A DNA stretch of 64,000 bases, from contig OX337237.1 of the NCBI GenBank assembly GCA_946965045.2, positions 496,001 to 560,000 of the forward strand. Direction: 5' to 3'. The position numbers and the translations under genes are program-made. The notes beneath the pieces were generated by a model that saw only the letters and a list, made by a program, of their open reading frames with translations, made no database searches and was not told the DNA's origin. This document shows, in pieces, positions 22,996-33,746 of this stretch; the first letter of the stretch is position 1, and each line of letters starts with the position of its first letter. Origin of the DNA: Epithemia pelagica. Its lineage: Eukaryota; Bacillariophyta; Bacillariophyceae; Surirellales; Surirellaceae.

Positions 22996-23336
22996 CCCGT
23001 AGTCTAATAACACACCGTAATAGACAGAAAATTCCAAACTCTCTTGCAACAACTACAAGAACAATAAGAACAACAACCTTCCTTGAGAGCAAAAGAACCA
23101 CTCTAAGACAACGACCAACAACGACGAGACACTGCAACCAACAAGCCAAAAGAGAATCCAACGAGTTCTCCTCCTCTCCCTCTCTTCAACGACAAACCTC
23201 CCTCCACAGAACAAAACAAGAACCACTCTCCTTCTCACCACCACCAAGAGACAAACAACGACAACGTCTTGAGATTCTCTCGAACAACAACCAACAAGTC
23301 AAGAATCTATCCACGAAAACACCGATTTCATTCATC
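22996..23336 (+). promoter_or_regulatory. Leader/promoter region of copy C
   Basis: About 340 bases between the RT tail stop and ATG 23337, with no gene. The plus strand is strikingly poor in G and rich in CAA/GAA/CTC runs (CAACAACTACAAGAACAA), consistent with an unstructured 5' leader. An almost identical stretch precedes copy F (52950-53290). Confidence 0.4.
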
Positions 23337-25541
23337 ATGAATGCTTTGTTTCTTGTTTTGTCGTTTTGGACGATGCTCTTGCTTGCCGTGTCACCCTGTC
23401 ACGCTTGGCAGGGGTCGACACCACGAACCGCCACGACCCGTCCGTTGCACCATCCTGGTCATTGTCGTCGCCATTCCATGGTTGTCTTGTCCATGACTAG
23501 CAAATCACCGAAGGTTCCGAAGAATAACGAAACCCTCAAATACTACTACGATGAAAAACGGTGGAAAAAGGATAACCTTACGGATGGTCAAGAGAGGAGC
23601 TTAAATGTCAGTTTGTTATGGCGAATTGGGGATCTCAAAGAAGACAGTAATCGAGTCAATTTAATTCAAGAGGAGTTGAAGATCGACTTGCCTCACTTCT
23701 TGAAGACTGGCGAAGAAGTCCATCCTCAATCCGTCCCCTTGGACTCTTTGAGAATGGCTCCCTATGACTTTGGATTCAGCCTGCGCCTTGCTCACGACGA
23801 GGACCTGAAAGTTTTCTTGCAAGAACTGGACAAGGTGAGACAATGGCACAAGGATGCCAAGATCCGTGATACATATCTTTCACCGACCTTGACAATTGTG
23901 CAATCAAGTGGAACGGGCAAATCTAGACTAATGATTGAGGCAAAGAAACAACTTGAGACAAATAAGATTGCATGCCGGACTATTTTACTATCATCGAAGG
24001 ACCGCGCCAACCTTGAAAAAGATACATTTGATACCTCTTACTGCATTCCTGACACCCTGCCTGGAGAAGATGGTTTGAATAAAGCACGAGATATGTTTCG
24101 CAATATGATTTTCCATCAATGCGCCGAGGCAATTTCAAAATCAAATCCAAATGGGGAACCGAACGAAAATGATCCGACCGAGGTTATTCTGTTTTTCGAC
24201 GAAGCTCAACACCTGGCAAAGCACGGCGGCTACTTGTTACGAGTGCTGCGATGGATTCTTCGAGAGAACCCTGAAATTTCTAATGACAAGAAGAAATATC
24301 GAATTGTTGCTGTTTTGGCGGGTACAACGACGTCATTGACCAATTTTTTCCCCGAAGTTGAGGCACAGTCGTCAGACACGAGAGTTCTTAACACCGAGGG
24401 CGCATATTTCGAGAAGGGGGAAACACCGTTTGACCCGTACTTCATGTTCCGAACGATGGGATGTCTTGCAAACCACCCCGACGTTAGGACTCCTCAAAGC
24501 ATGAGTGAAAGTGAATACGACAATATGATTCGATATGGTCGTCCCTTGTTCGCAGCAATGCACAAGGAGAAAAGGTTGGGCAATAACGAGATCTTTGAAA
24601 TTGCCAACAAGATTATCCTGGGAGATATGACAATGCCTCTGGCGTCTTGTCTCAGTGTACTGGGAACTCGTATCCAGATGGGACAGACATCTGTTGCCAT
24701 GGTGTCAAGACTAGTCTCCAAAGGCTACGCTCACTTGACATCGTTTCCGCAGGCACCAAAGCGGTCTGACGTACCGTCTAAGGCAACATTTACGTTCTTG
24801 CCAGACCCTGTTTGCGCCCGGATCTGTATGGCACTCATGGACAAGGACTTTGCTATCCTAGGTGGACGGAATGAAAGACCACGTACGCTCGACGCGACTA
24901 TCACTGGGAACAAGAAGACCTTTTGGTCCGCTAAGATGGGCGAGCTTTTTTCGAACAGTATATGCGAGGCCAACAAGGGGGACTACGGCGAAGTGGCATC
25001 GGCTTTGTTCTTGTTGTTTTGCGGAGACATTCTTCGCAAGAAGGTAGACCCTGACTACAAGACATTCTCAGTTGCCCTGGGTCAATATCTTGAACAGATT
25101 GTACGAAATGCAAATGCTTCTGAGGATGATGGCCCGACGAACGTAGAATCAGGCCATGCGATATCAAATTGTCACGTGAATTTCATACAGTTGTTTCAAT
25201 ATAGATTCCACGTTGCATTGTCCGATCTTGGGCGGTCGGAATTTCTTGAGGGTTTGTTCAACAAGGCTTGCGCAATTTACTGTCCAAACAACCGGGAAGC
25301 AGCAGATTTGGTGGTTCCCTGCCGATCAATGGCATTGTCAGGAAGGGTTGAGTACATTCCCATCTTTGTGAGTGTCAAGAACCAAGCTAGCGTGTCTCCC
25401 GCGAAGGCGAACGGCTTCCTGTCTGAATCATTGAAGAAACTTCACTCAGCCGGTATCACAAAAGGTTTGTTGCTCCTGTGTCTCGTTGGACAAGATCGGG
25501 AGGATTTGGGACGGTCAGACTATAACAATGTTCTCGGCTAG
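23337..25541 (+). CDS. Copy C: CR-type NTPase-nuclease, signal-peptide type, ends at early TAG
   Basis: ATG 23337 gives 734 residues in one exon. Residues 1-23 form a signal peptide (hydrophobic FLVLSFWTMLLLAV) followed by CHA-W, and the next about 30 residues are basic and Ser/Thr-rich. A signal peptide followed by an aromatic +1 residue and a basic stretch matches diatom bipartite plastid presequences; plain secretion is the alternative. Core: Walker A K195, Walker B D288/E289, nuclease-like D657 and SVK with K681. The sequence GGC-AAG-AAG of copies A, B, D and E is GGC-TAG-GAG here, so the last 131 codons (to 25934) are lost although they remain open. The nuclease motif itself is retained. 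This could be a truncated functional form or a pseudogene. Confidence 0.65.
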   Translation: MNALFLVLSFWTMLLLAVSPCHAWQGSTPRTATTRPLHHPGHCRRHSMVVLSMTSKSPKVPKNNETLKYYYDEKRWKKDNLTDGQERSLNVSLLWRIGDLKEDSNRVNLIQEELKIDLPHFLKTGEEVHPQSVPLDSLRMAPYDFGFSLRLAHDEDLKVFLQELDKVRQWHKDAKIRDTYLSPTLTIVQSSGTGKSRLMIEAKKQLETNKIACRTILLSSKDRANLEKDTFDTSYCIPDTLPGEDGLNKARDMFRNMIFHQCAEAISKSNPNGEPNENDPTEVILFFDEAQHLAKHGGYLLRVLRWILRENPEISNDKKKYRIVAVLAGTTTSLTNFFPEVEAQSSDTRVLNTEGAYFEKGETPFDPYFMFRTMGCLANHPDVRTPQSMSESEYDNMIRYGRPLFAAMHKEKRLGNNEIFEIANKIILGDMTMPLASCLSVLGTRIQMGQTSVAMVSRLVSKGYAHLTSFPQAPKRSDVPSKATFTFLPDPVCARICMALMDKDFAILGGRNERPRTLDATITGNKKTFWSAKMGELFSNSICEANKGDYGEVASALFLLFCGDILRKKVDPDYKTFSVALGQYLEQIVRNANASEDDGPTNVESGHAISNCHVNFIQLFQYRFHVALSDLGRSEFLEGLFNKACAIYCPNNREAADLVVPCRSMALSGRVEYIPIFVSVKNQASVSPAKANGFLSESLKKLHSAGITKGLLLLCLVGQDREDLGRSDYNNVLG

Positions 25542-25934
25542 GAGAGAACCGATAGCTTGTCCTCATTGAAGTTGGACGATGAGCTAAAGAAAGCCGTATG
25601 TAGCAACGTTGACAATTTGAGAGAAAAGCTGGTTCCCAAGATGTTTTGCATTCATAAAGACGAATTTGGTATCTATGAGGCTGTTATGGCTTCCAAGTCG
25701 CAGAAAGCGTTTCAACGAGCCGATGTGTTTACAATGCACCATGAGCTTTTGCATGAGGAACAAAAAGAAAGTGACAAGAACACCCAGTTGCCGTCCTTTG
25801 TATCCTCGTTTAGGAAAGAGCCGAGGGATTTGTATAAGAAAACGTTGGGTTGCGTGAGTAAGTATTCCACGAGACTGACTGATGTGAAGGAATCCAAGCT
25901 AGAGAAGTCTCTAGAGGATGAAGCAAAAGACTAA
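25542..25934 (+). pseudogene. Untranslated 3' part of copy C
   Basis: 131 codons after the TAG stay open and nearly identical to the other copies (EAVMASKSQKAFQRADVF...), ending in the usual TAA. Preservation suggests that the stop is recent or that copies are homogenised. Reinitiation would be needed to translate it separately. Confidence 0.6.
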
Positions 25935-26213
25935 GTAGAGTATTATCGCTGAGACTTTGTCTTTATTTTTCGTGAAGTGACATTTAGTGAGTTTTGAGTT
26001 CGAGCAGTATCCCGCATAGGAGGTGACGTACTGGTGTCACTTGAGGGATCGACGAGGCGCACATCCCGCAGTTGCCGCCCCGCAACTCACTCAAAGCGTG
26101 CGAGCTCTTCTAAAGAAAAGCTCGATGTTGCCGTTCAGGTTGACATACATTTCTTCCCCATCGCGTCGTACTCATCTTTGGGTCCTCCTGTCTGGACAAC
26201 GTGGACTGTGTGG

Positions 26214-27108
26214 TCATGAAACATCCATGCCAACTGTCCCAATGAGGTGCCACTCATGCGACCATTTGTTTTTCATCGGGATAACCATTCCTCTCATGCT
26301 GAACTCATAGTCTTGCTGGCTTTGGTTTTGCCTCCGCCGACCATAGGACAAGTCCAAATCGGCACACGTTTCCACGGATTCAGTCAAGGCTTGTTGATCG
26401 GCATTCGTCCAGGTCAAGGTGGTAGTGGCATTGCGTAGAATGCGCCGTCGTTCTTGTTCTTAAGCGACATGCGCATATCCACATTGGAGAGCGACCATCA
26501 CGACGGTATCCGGGGCCTCTGCGGTTTGGTCCACAACTTGTTGCAAGACTTGACGTCAGGCGGCTTGTTCCGTGTCATTGCAAACACGGTAGTGTGTCCA
26601 AGCCAAGAGAGTTCGATTCTTCATCTCTAGATTTATTGTGGTTGGCGACATAGGAAAGGACGGTCCGCGCCGTGGTGGAATCCAGGACGGTTTCCATGAA
26701 CAAGGCATGGACGGGAGTGGCCTGACACTCCATGTACTTTTCAAGCCAGGCCGAAGGTCCAATGGCCACGGCCGCATTGTCATTGCCATTGTTGCTGCGT
26801 CGGGTCAAGGCTTTCCCTGGAGTGGTACTCTTGGTATCGTGGAGATCACACGCGGTGCCCTGTCTCGCTCGACCCGCGGCCAAGTCCAAGCTCGTTTGGG
26901 CATCTTGTCGACTGCAGTGCGGTTGATGCGGACTCTGAATGACGCGGTGCAACAGGACACGCGTCAAATGACGGAGGGAATACTTGAACGAATCATCATA
27001 TCCAGTGGCCTCAATCAAGGTAAAGCGTGTCAAGGCGGCCCGATCTTGGGTCGTTTCCACCATTTCGCAATCCAAGGCAAAAAGTTTGGGCGCTTGTTGT
27101 GGTTGTTG
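26214..27108 (-). pseudogene. REXO-type exonuclease relic, copy 3
   Basis: Same Exo I / Exo III remnants, missing centre and stops as copy 1, with a few extra substitutions (for example an F to C change near 26847). Confidence 0.6.
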
Positions 27109-28841
27109 TTGCTCTTGTTATGATTTTTAGTGTGGTTGTGGTTGTTGCAGGCCAAGAGGGTGGTCAAGAGGGTGGTCAAGTCTTGCACGTGCAATTGGTG
27201 GAGGGCTCGGGTCGCTGTATGGACTTCCAGGACCACGACACATGCGACACTGACGGGATTGTGCAAACACAGCCAGGCCGGGGAAGACCCTTGTATCGAA
27301 CGACAGATGACGACGAAGCTTAATGGTACGATCGTTTCGTTCCGGGTGCCAATTTGGTGGTATCATTGATCTCGGGTGGTGTTACTGTTATGGTGGTGGA
27401 TGTTGGCATGGCGAGGCTGAACAAAATATCTCCATGATGCGATCCTTCGAGCAGACGTCCTTCGGGACAACCACGTCTCCAATAAAAGGTGGCAGCCACC
27501 GTGTCGTCACTATGGTCGTCGTCGTCGTCTGCTGTAGTGGTAGTTGCATCGCCAGGGTCATCTGGTTGCTCTTGTGGTGGACCACACGGGCGTGAACGAC
27601 GACGATGCCTCACCAAGGTGCGCCATTCATACAACTCGTGGACCGACACGAGGCCACTGACACTGGCATGTATGGCGACGGTGCTCCATCGTTTGCGCAA
27701 CTTTTTGTATCGACCCTTGTCCTATTTCGTCTACCCATTTTGGTCTATGGTCGTTGTTGGGTTGTGGTGGTTTGGTTCTTGGTTCCTGGGTGCTGCGGCA
27801 GCTTCTATTCCCCCAGCAAGACGTGTGTGTATATGTATTTGTATGTATGTATGAAGGTTGTTGTGGTTGTGGAACACAACGTTCTCGGCGGACATTCCAG
27901 TCGATGTGGTGGGCGATGCAACACGTTTCTCTTGTCGTGCTTTCGGTTGTTCTCTTCTTGTTCAATCTCTTTGTTGATCGGTTCTCTTGTTTGATCTCTT
28001 TTGCTACGCAGAATCCAGGTGCTACATGACAATAGGACTACAAAAGTTTCAAGTTTTATGTCATGTTCTGCTCTGTTGTTTTCTTGTTGCGTGCTTGTTG
28101 CCCCGCCCCGTACAGACCATACGGACTCCTTGCAAATTCTATTTTTCAATTTTCATGGCTGCATCCCATTCCTCCACCAGTCTCAACAGACTGCTGGTGC
28201 ATGCGGAGAGTCTCCCACTCTTGCTGTGAGCCTTTCAAGGACCATTGAACGGAATACCGATGTTTGGACAATCATGGTTGAAGCCCTGTGTGGTTTCTCG
28301 GGAGACATTTTTGTTTCAATTGGCATTGCTGGACGACCTACAATGTGTTTAGCTTGAAAGCAGTGCCTTCACCGAACATCCATCTAGGTAGGGAAGTATG
28401 AAACAACTGTAACACATCTCTTTCACGGGTGGCTTGGATCTGTTCTTGGAAGCCAACCGCACATGTACGATGGCGAGCGACATTTGACTAACAGCAATCA
28501 TTTATCGCAAGATTTATCAAACTCTCAGTGGCACCCAATCCTTGTTAATTCCCAACAAACCAACAAATTACGTTGAGCATGAAACGCTCTTTTTCCGTTA
28601 GCAGTTGAGCGTCTCTGTGGAGGACGTTTCCAATCGGTGCGTAAGTTTCGTGCGAACATCTTGGTTGACAAGCTTGACTCGTCCATCTGTGACCCTGAAC
28701 TTACCATATAAGATGCCGTTGCCCAGATATTTGATTTGGCAATGCTCCAGGCAAAGGCGCACAGGGCGACCCTATTTATCATTTGTCGTATGCCTCCCCC
28801 CAAGCTTTTCACAGCCAGCAATTTCCAGGGATTCAACTTCG

Positions 28842-29210
28842 CTACAGACCAATATTGTGGTCGGACAAATGCCTCCAGATTGTTAGCAGGAACAATGAAA
28901 ATGAACCGATCTTTGTCAAAGACAACAGGTGTGGCTCGTCGTCGACTTGCAATGCTTGCATTTTTTGTCGCTCTTCTTCCCAAACCTTGGATTCTTCTTC
29001 TTCTTTTTGTGCCTTGCGTCTTTTTCCTGCTTCTTCTCGACGTTTTCGTACTTCGGCCGATTTGGTCATGTTGCGACTGTGATCGTGACAGGTCCAGCGG
29101 AGGCTGCTTTCTTGTTTTTTCCTCTCCTCCTCCACACGGTTGCTATATGCTGTCGTTCGTTCCTTGTCGTCGTAGTCCTCGTCATCCTCTTCATCTTCGG
29201 CCTTCGGCAT
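28842..29210 (-). CDS. Acidic/lysine-rich minus-strand frame, copy 3
   Basis: 122 codons. An in-frame 33-nt deletion removes 11 residues between the acidic start and the charged helix. Function unknown. Confidence 0.28.
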   Translation of the reverse strand: MPKAEDEEDDEDYDDKERTTAYSNRVEEERKKQESSLRWTCHDHSRNMTKSAEVRKRREEAGKRRKAQKEEEESKVWEEERQKMQALQVDDEPHLLSLTKIGSFSLFLLTIWRHLSDHNIGL

Positions 29211-29630
29211 TTATCGGCCTTTCCGGAATCTCTACGAGGACCAACTCCACGTTTGTTGAATCGTCCCTTGGCCATGGTGATGCTGTTGCGGGGATTGCTT
29301 TCGGTGGATAGAATGGAACGATATCTGATAGCGTTCATCTACCTGTCGTCGTGGTTGTCGTGACGATGTCGTCCGACAATGGGAGTAACTCGACTTTGTG
29401 GCTTTGAATGTCCTGATGACTGTCGTGAGAATGTCGTGATTGTCGAAAAAATGTCGTATTCGCATCGTTAACTCGTACTCAATACTCAATACTAAACTCA
29501 GCCGTCCTTCTTGGCGGTTCAATTTTTGTTTCATTTGTGAAAAACTCTTGAAACAACCACCGAGAGCGAGTCATTTCTTTGCCATCAATGGTCAACGTTG
29601 TATCTTTGGATCCAGAGAAACCGTTCTCCC

Positions 29631-32462
29631 ATGAACCATCCATCTATCTACAATAGCGCACGGACTGCGTTACACCACCTGAGAACGAGATGGGTCGGTC
29701 CGCGAGATCTGCAGATTCCTTCTTCATCCCGTAAGTTCCAGGCTTTTTCTCCTTGCGACTGTTGCTGAGAATGTGTACTAGCTAGATAGCCCAAGTCGTA
29801 CAAAGCTCATGGCGCCTTTCGAACAGGTGCATCTGTAGATGGACCTTGTATGGAACACCGCTGTTGGACTGTTGCTCCGTATTCCGCCTAGCATTCGAAT
29901 AGGATTTGTCTTACCCTTTCCCTCACCGCTGTCTTGTGCTCCCTAGGTAATGCTTTACTGCGGAACCTTTCAAAGGCTTACGTAGCAACCACTGCTAAAA
30001 TACCTGGAACGAAAGAAGCTAATGTTAGCAAATCACCGAAGGTTCCGAAGAATAACGAAACCCTCAAATACTACTACGATGAAAAACGGTGGAAAAAGGA
30101 TAACCTTACGGATGATCAAGAGACAAACTTAAAATATTTTCTTGGATGCCCAATTAAGTTATGCAGAGATAACAGTTCTCAGCGTCAGATAATTCAAGAA
30201 ATGTTGAAGATCGACTTGCCTCACTTTTTAAAGACTGGCGAAGAAGTCCATCCTCAATCCGTCCCCTTGGACTCTTTGAGAATGGCTCCCTATGACTTTG
30301 GATTCAGCCTGCGCCTTGCTCACGACGAGGACCTGAAAGTTTTCTTGCAAGAATTGGACAAGGTGAGACAATGGCACAAGGATGCCAAAATCCGTGATAC
30401 ATATCTTTCACCGACCTTGACAATAGTGCAATCTAGTGGAACGGGCAAATCGAGACTGATCACGGAGGCAAAGAAACAACTTGAGACAAATAAGCTTGCA
30501 TGCCGAACTATTTTACTATCATCGAAGGACCACGCCAACCTTGAAAAAGATACATTTGATACCTCTTACTGCATTCCTGACACCCTGCCTGGAGAAGATG
30601 GTTTGAATAAAGCACGAGATATGTTTCGCAATATGATTTTCCATCAATGCGCCGAGGCAATTTCAAAATCAAATCCAAATGGGGAACCGAACGAAAATGA
30701 TCCGACCGAGGTTATTCTGTTTTTCGACGAAGCTCAACACCTGGCAAAGCACGGCGGCTACTTGTTTCGTGTGCTGCGATGGATTCTTCGAGAGAACCCT
30801 GAAATTTCTAATGACAAGAAGAAATATCGAATTGTTGCTGTGTTGGCGGGTACAACGACGTCATTGACCAATTTTTTCCCCGAAGTTGAGGCACAGTCGT
30901 CAGACACGAGAGTTCTTAACACCAAGGGCGCATATTTCGAGAAGGGGGAAACACCGTTTGACCCGTTCTTCATGTTCCGAACGATGGGATGTCTTGCAAA
31001 CCACCCCGACGTTAGGACTCCTCAAAGCATGAGTGAAAGTGAATACGACAATATGATTCGATATGGTCGTCCCTTGTTCGCAGCAATGCACAAGGAGAAA
31101 AGGTTGGGCAATAACGAGATCTTTGAAATTGCCAACAAGATTATCCTGGGAGATATGACAATGCCTCTGGCGTCTTGTCTCAGTGTACTGGGAACTCGTA
31201 TCCAGATGGGACAGACATCTGTTGCCATGGTGTCAAGACTAGTCTCCAAAGGCTACGCTCACTTGACATCGTTTCAGCAGGCACCAAAGCGGTCTGACGT
31301 ACCGTCTAAGGCAACATTTACGTTCTTGCCAGACCCTGTTTGCGCCCGGATCTGTATGGCACTCATGGACAAGGACTTTGCTATCCAAGGTGGACGGAAT
31401 GGGAGAGAACGTACGCTTGACGCGACTATCACTGGGAACAAGAAGACCTTTTGGTCCGCTAAGATGGGCGAGCTTTTTTCGAACAGTATATGCGAGGCCA
31501 ACAAGGGGGACTACGGCGAAGTGGCATCGGCTTTGTTTTTGTTGTTTTGCGGAGACATTCTTCGCAAGAAGGCAGACCCTGACTACAAGACGTTTTCAGT
31601 TGCCCTGGGTCAATATCTTGAACAGATTGCAAGAAATGCAAATGCTACTGAGGATGATGACCCGACGAACGTAGAATCAGGCCATGCGATATCAAATTGT
31701 CACGTGAATTTCATACAGTTGTTTCAATATAGATTCCACATTGCATTGTCCGATCTTGGGCGGTCGGAATTTCTTGAGGGTTTGTACAACAAGGCTTGCG
31801 CAGTATACTCTCCAAACAACCGGGAAGCAGTAGATTTGGTGGTTCCCTGTCGATCAATGGCATCGTCAGGAAGGGTTGAGTACATACCCATCTTTGTGAG
31901 TGTCAAGAACCAAGCTAGCGTGTCTCCCGCGACGGCGAACGGCTTCCTGTCTGAATCATTGAAGAAACTTCACTCAGCCGGTATCACAAAAGGTTTGTTG
32001 CTCCTGTGTCTCGTTGGACAAGATCGGGAGGATTTGAGACGGTCAGACTATAACAATGTTCTCGGCAAGAAGAGAACCGATAGCTTGTCCTCATTGAAGT
32101 TGGACGATGAGCTAAAGAAAGCCGTATGTAGCAACGTTGACAATTTGAGAGAAAAGCTGGTTCCCAAGATGTTTTGCATTCATAAAGACGAATTTGGTAT
32201 CTATGAGGCTGTTATGGCTTCCAAGTCGCAGAAAGCGTTTCAACGAGCCGATGTGTTTACAATGCACCATGAGCTTTTGCATGAGGAACAAAAAGAAAGT
32301 GACAAGAACACCCAGTTGCCGTCCTTTGTATCCTCGTTTAGGAAAGAGCCGAGGGATTTGTATAAGAAAACGTTGGGTTGCGTGAGTAAGTATTCCACGA
32401 GACTGACTGATGTGAAGGAATCCAAGCTAGAGAAGTCTCTAGAGGATGAAGCAAAAGACTAA
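29631..32462 (+). CDS. Copy D: CR-type NTPase-nuclease, spliced, mitochondrial-type N-terminus, intact
   Basis: Exon 1 29631-29730, intron 29731-29946 (GTAAGT...CTAG), exon 2 29947-32462; 871 residues, no disruption. The N-terminus is as in copy B. The variable patch (about 30105-30207) differs from both B and the A/C/F type, reading DDQETNLKYFLGCPIK. NTPase and nuclease-like motifs are unchanged. Part of the C-terminal region (NQASVSPATAN) resembles C/F rather than B (NQAEVYPATAN), pointing to exchange between copies. Copy E is almost identical, so D and E come from a recent duplication. Confidence 0.7.
29731..29946 (+). other. Intron of copy D
   Basis: 216 nt, GTAAGT...CTAG, phase 1, one T longer than in copy B. 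Confidence 0.65.
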
Positions 32463-33223
32463 GTAGAGTATTATCGCTGAGATTTTGTCTTTATTTTTCG
32501 TGAAGTGACATTTAGTGAGTTTTGAGTTCGAGCAGTATCCCGCATAGGAGGTGACGTACTGGTGTCACTTGAGGGATCGACGAGGCGCACATCCCGCAGT
32601 TGCCGCCCCGCAACTCACTCAAAGCGTGCGAGCTGTTCTAAGAAAAGCTCGATGTTGCCGTTCAGGTTGACATACATTTCTTCCCCATCGCGTCGTACTC
32701 ATCTTTGGGTCCTCCTGTCTGGACAACGTGGACTGTGTGGTCATGAAACATCCATGCCAACTGTCCCAATGAGGTGCCACTCATGCGACCATTTGTTTTT
32801 CATCGGGATAACCATTCCTCTCATGCCGAACTCATAGTCTTGCTGGCTTTGGTTTTGCCTCCGCCGACCCACAGGACAAGTCCAAATCGGCACACGTTTC
32901 CACGGATTCAGTCAAGGCTTGTTGATCGGCATTCGTCCAGGTCAAGGTGGTAGTGGCATTGCGTAGAATGCGCCGTCGTTCTTGTTCTTAAGCGACATGC
33001 GCATATCCACATTGGAGAGCGACCATCACGACGGTATCCGGGGCCTCTGCGGTTTGGTCCACAACTTGTTGCAAGACTTGACGTCAGGCGGCTTGTTCCG
33101 TGTCATTGCAAACACGGTAGTGTGTCCAAGCCAAGAGAGTTCGATTCTTCATCTCTAGATTTATTGTGGTTGGCGACATAGGACAGGACGGTCCGCGCCG
33201 TGGTGGAATCCAGGACGGTTTCC
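32463..33223. repeat. Spacer repeat, copy 4, left part
   Basis: Spacer interrupted at 33223 by copia element 2; it resumes at 41513. It carries CCGACCCACAGG where copies 1-3 have CCGACCATAGG, a one-base length change shared with copies 5 and 6. Confidence 0.85.
32741..33223 (-). pseudogene. REXO-type exonuclease relic, copy 4, C-terminal part
   Basis: Minus-strand C-terminal portion, cut by the LTR element; the Exo I/Exo III part is at 41513-41931. Confidence 0.55.
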
Positions 33224-33696
33224 TGTTCAAAAGATCTACGTAATCGTCCGGGAATGGACCCGGGACTCCCATTCGGAAGTAGGAGATCGGCCGAAGAAAA
33301 GATGAGCATCATTCATCTTGAGAATTTGTCCCTCAAAGGACAAGAACGACGGGCATCCAAACAAGATGCTCACGAACGATACAACAAAGACAACGCGTCA
33401 TCGTCATGAGCGTTTAGAAGTGACAAACCGGCCCAATTCAACTGATACAGGCCAAAAGAATAACTGGCATTGCCTAAAAGGAACAACGGCCAAGAACGGG
33501 CAGGAGAAACCCATTTAGGAAAACAAGATCGATGGACGATTGAACTATCGCCCAACCATCGACTCAACGCATCAAAAGGAAAGACCTCAACGCCTTAGGC
33601 TGCAACACGCTAGATTAACCAAATAAACTCACAACTTAACTTCGTTTACACGGGTTGAGCTCTTTCTCTTTTACCTACGGTAGGGAGAAAACAACA
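33224..33696 (+). repeat. Left LTR of copia element 2
   Basis: 473 bp. It contains GGACCCGGGACTCCCATTCGG near 33254, and AATAAA near 33622 as a possible poly(A) signal. Confidence 0.92.
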
Positions 33697-33746
33697 CGCT
33701 TCCTCTGCACTGTTAACAGCTTACACGTTGTCACTCAAGAATCACC

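Larger units (their letters stand above)
25935..29630. repeat. Spacer repeat, copy 3 (complete)
   Basis: Lies between copies C and D. It differs from copy 1 by scattered bases and by a 33-nt deletion near 29139, inside the minus-strand charged frame. Confidence 0.85.

Noticed and set aside
33084-33312. Short minus-strand frames across the left border of copia element 2
   Set aside because: They join relic sequence to LTR sequence and are artefacts of the insertion.
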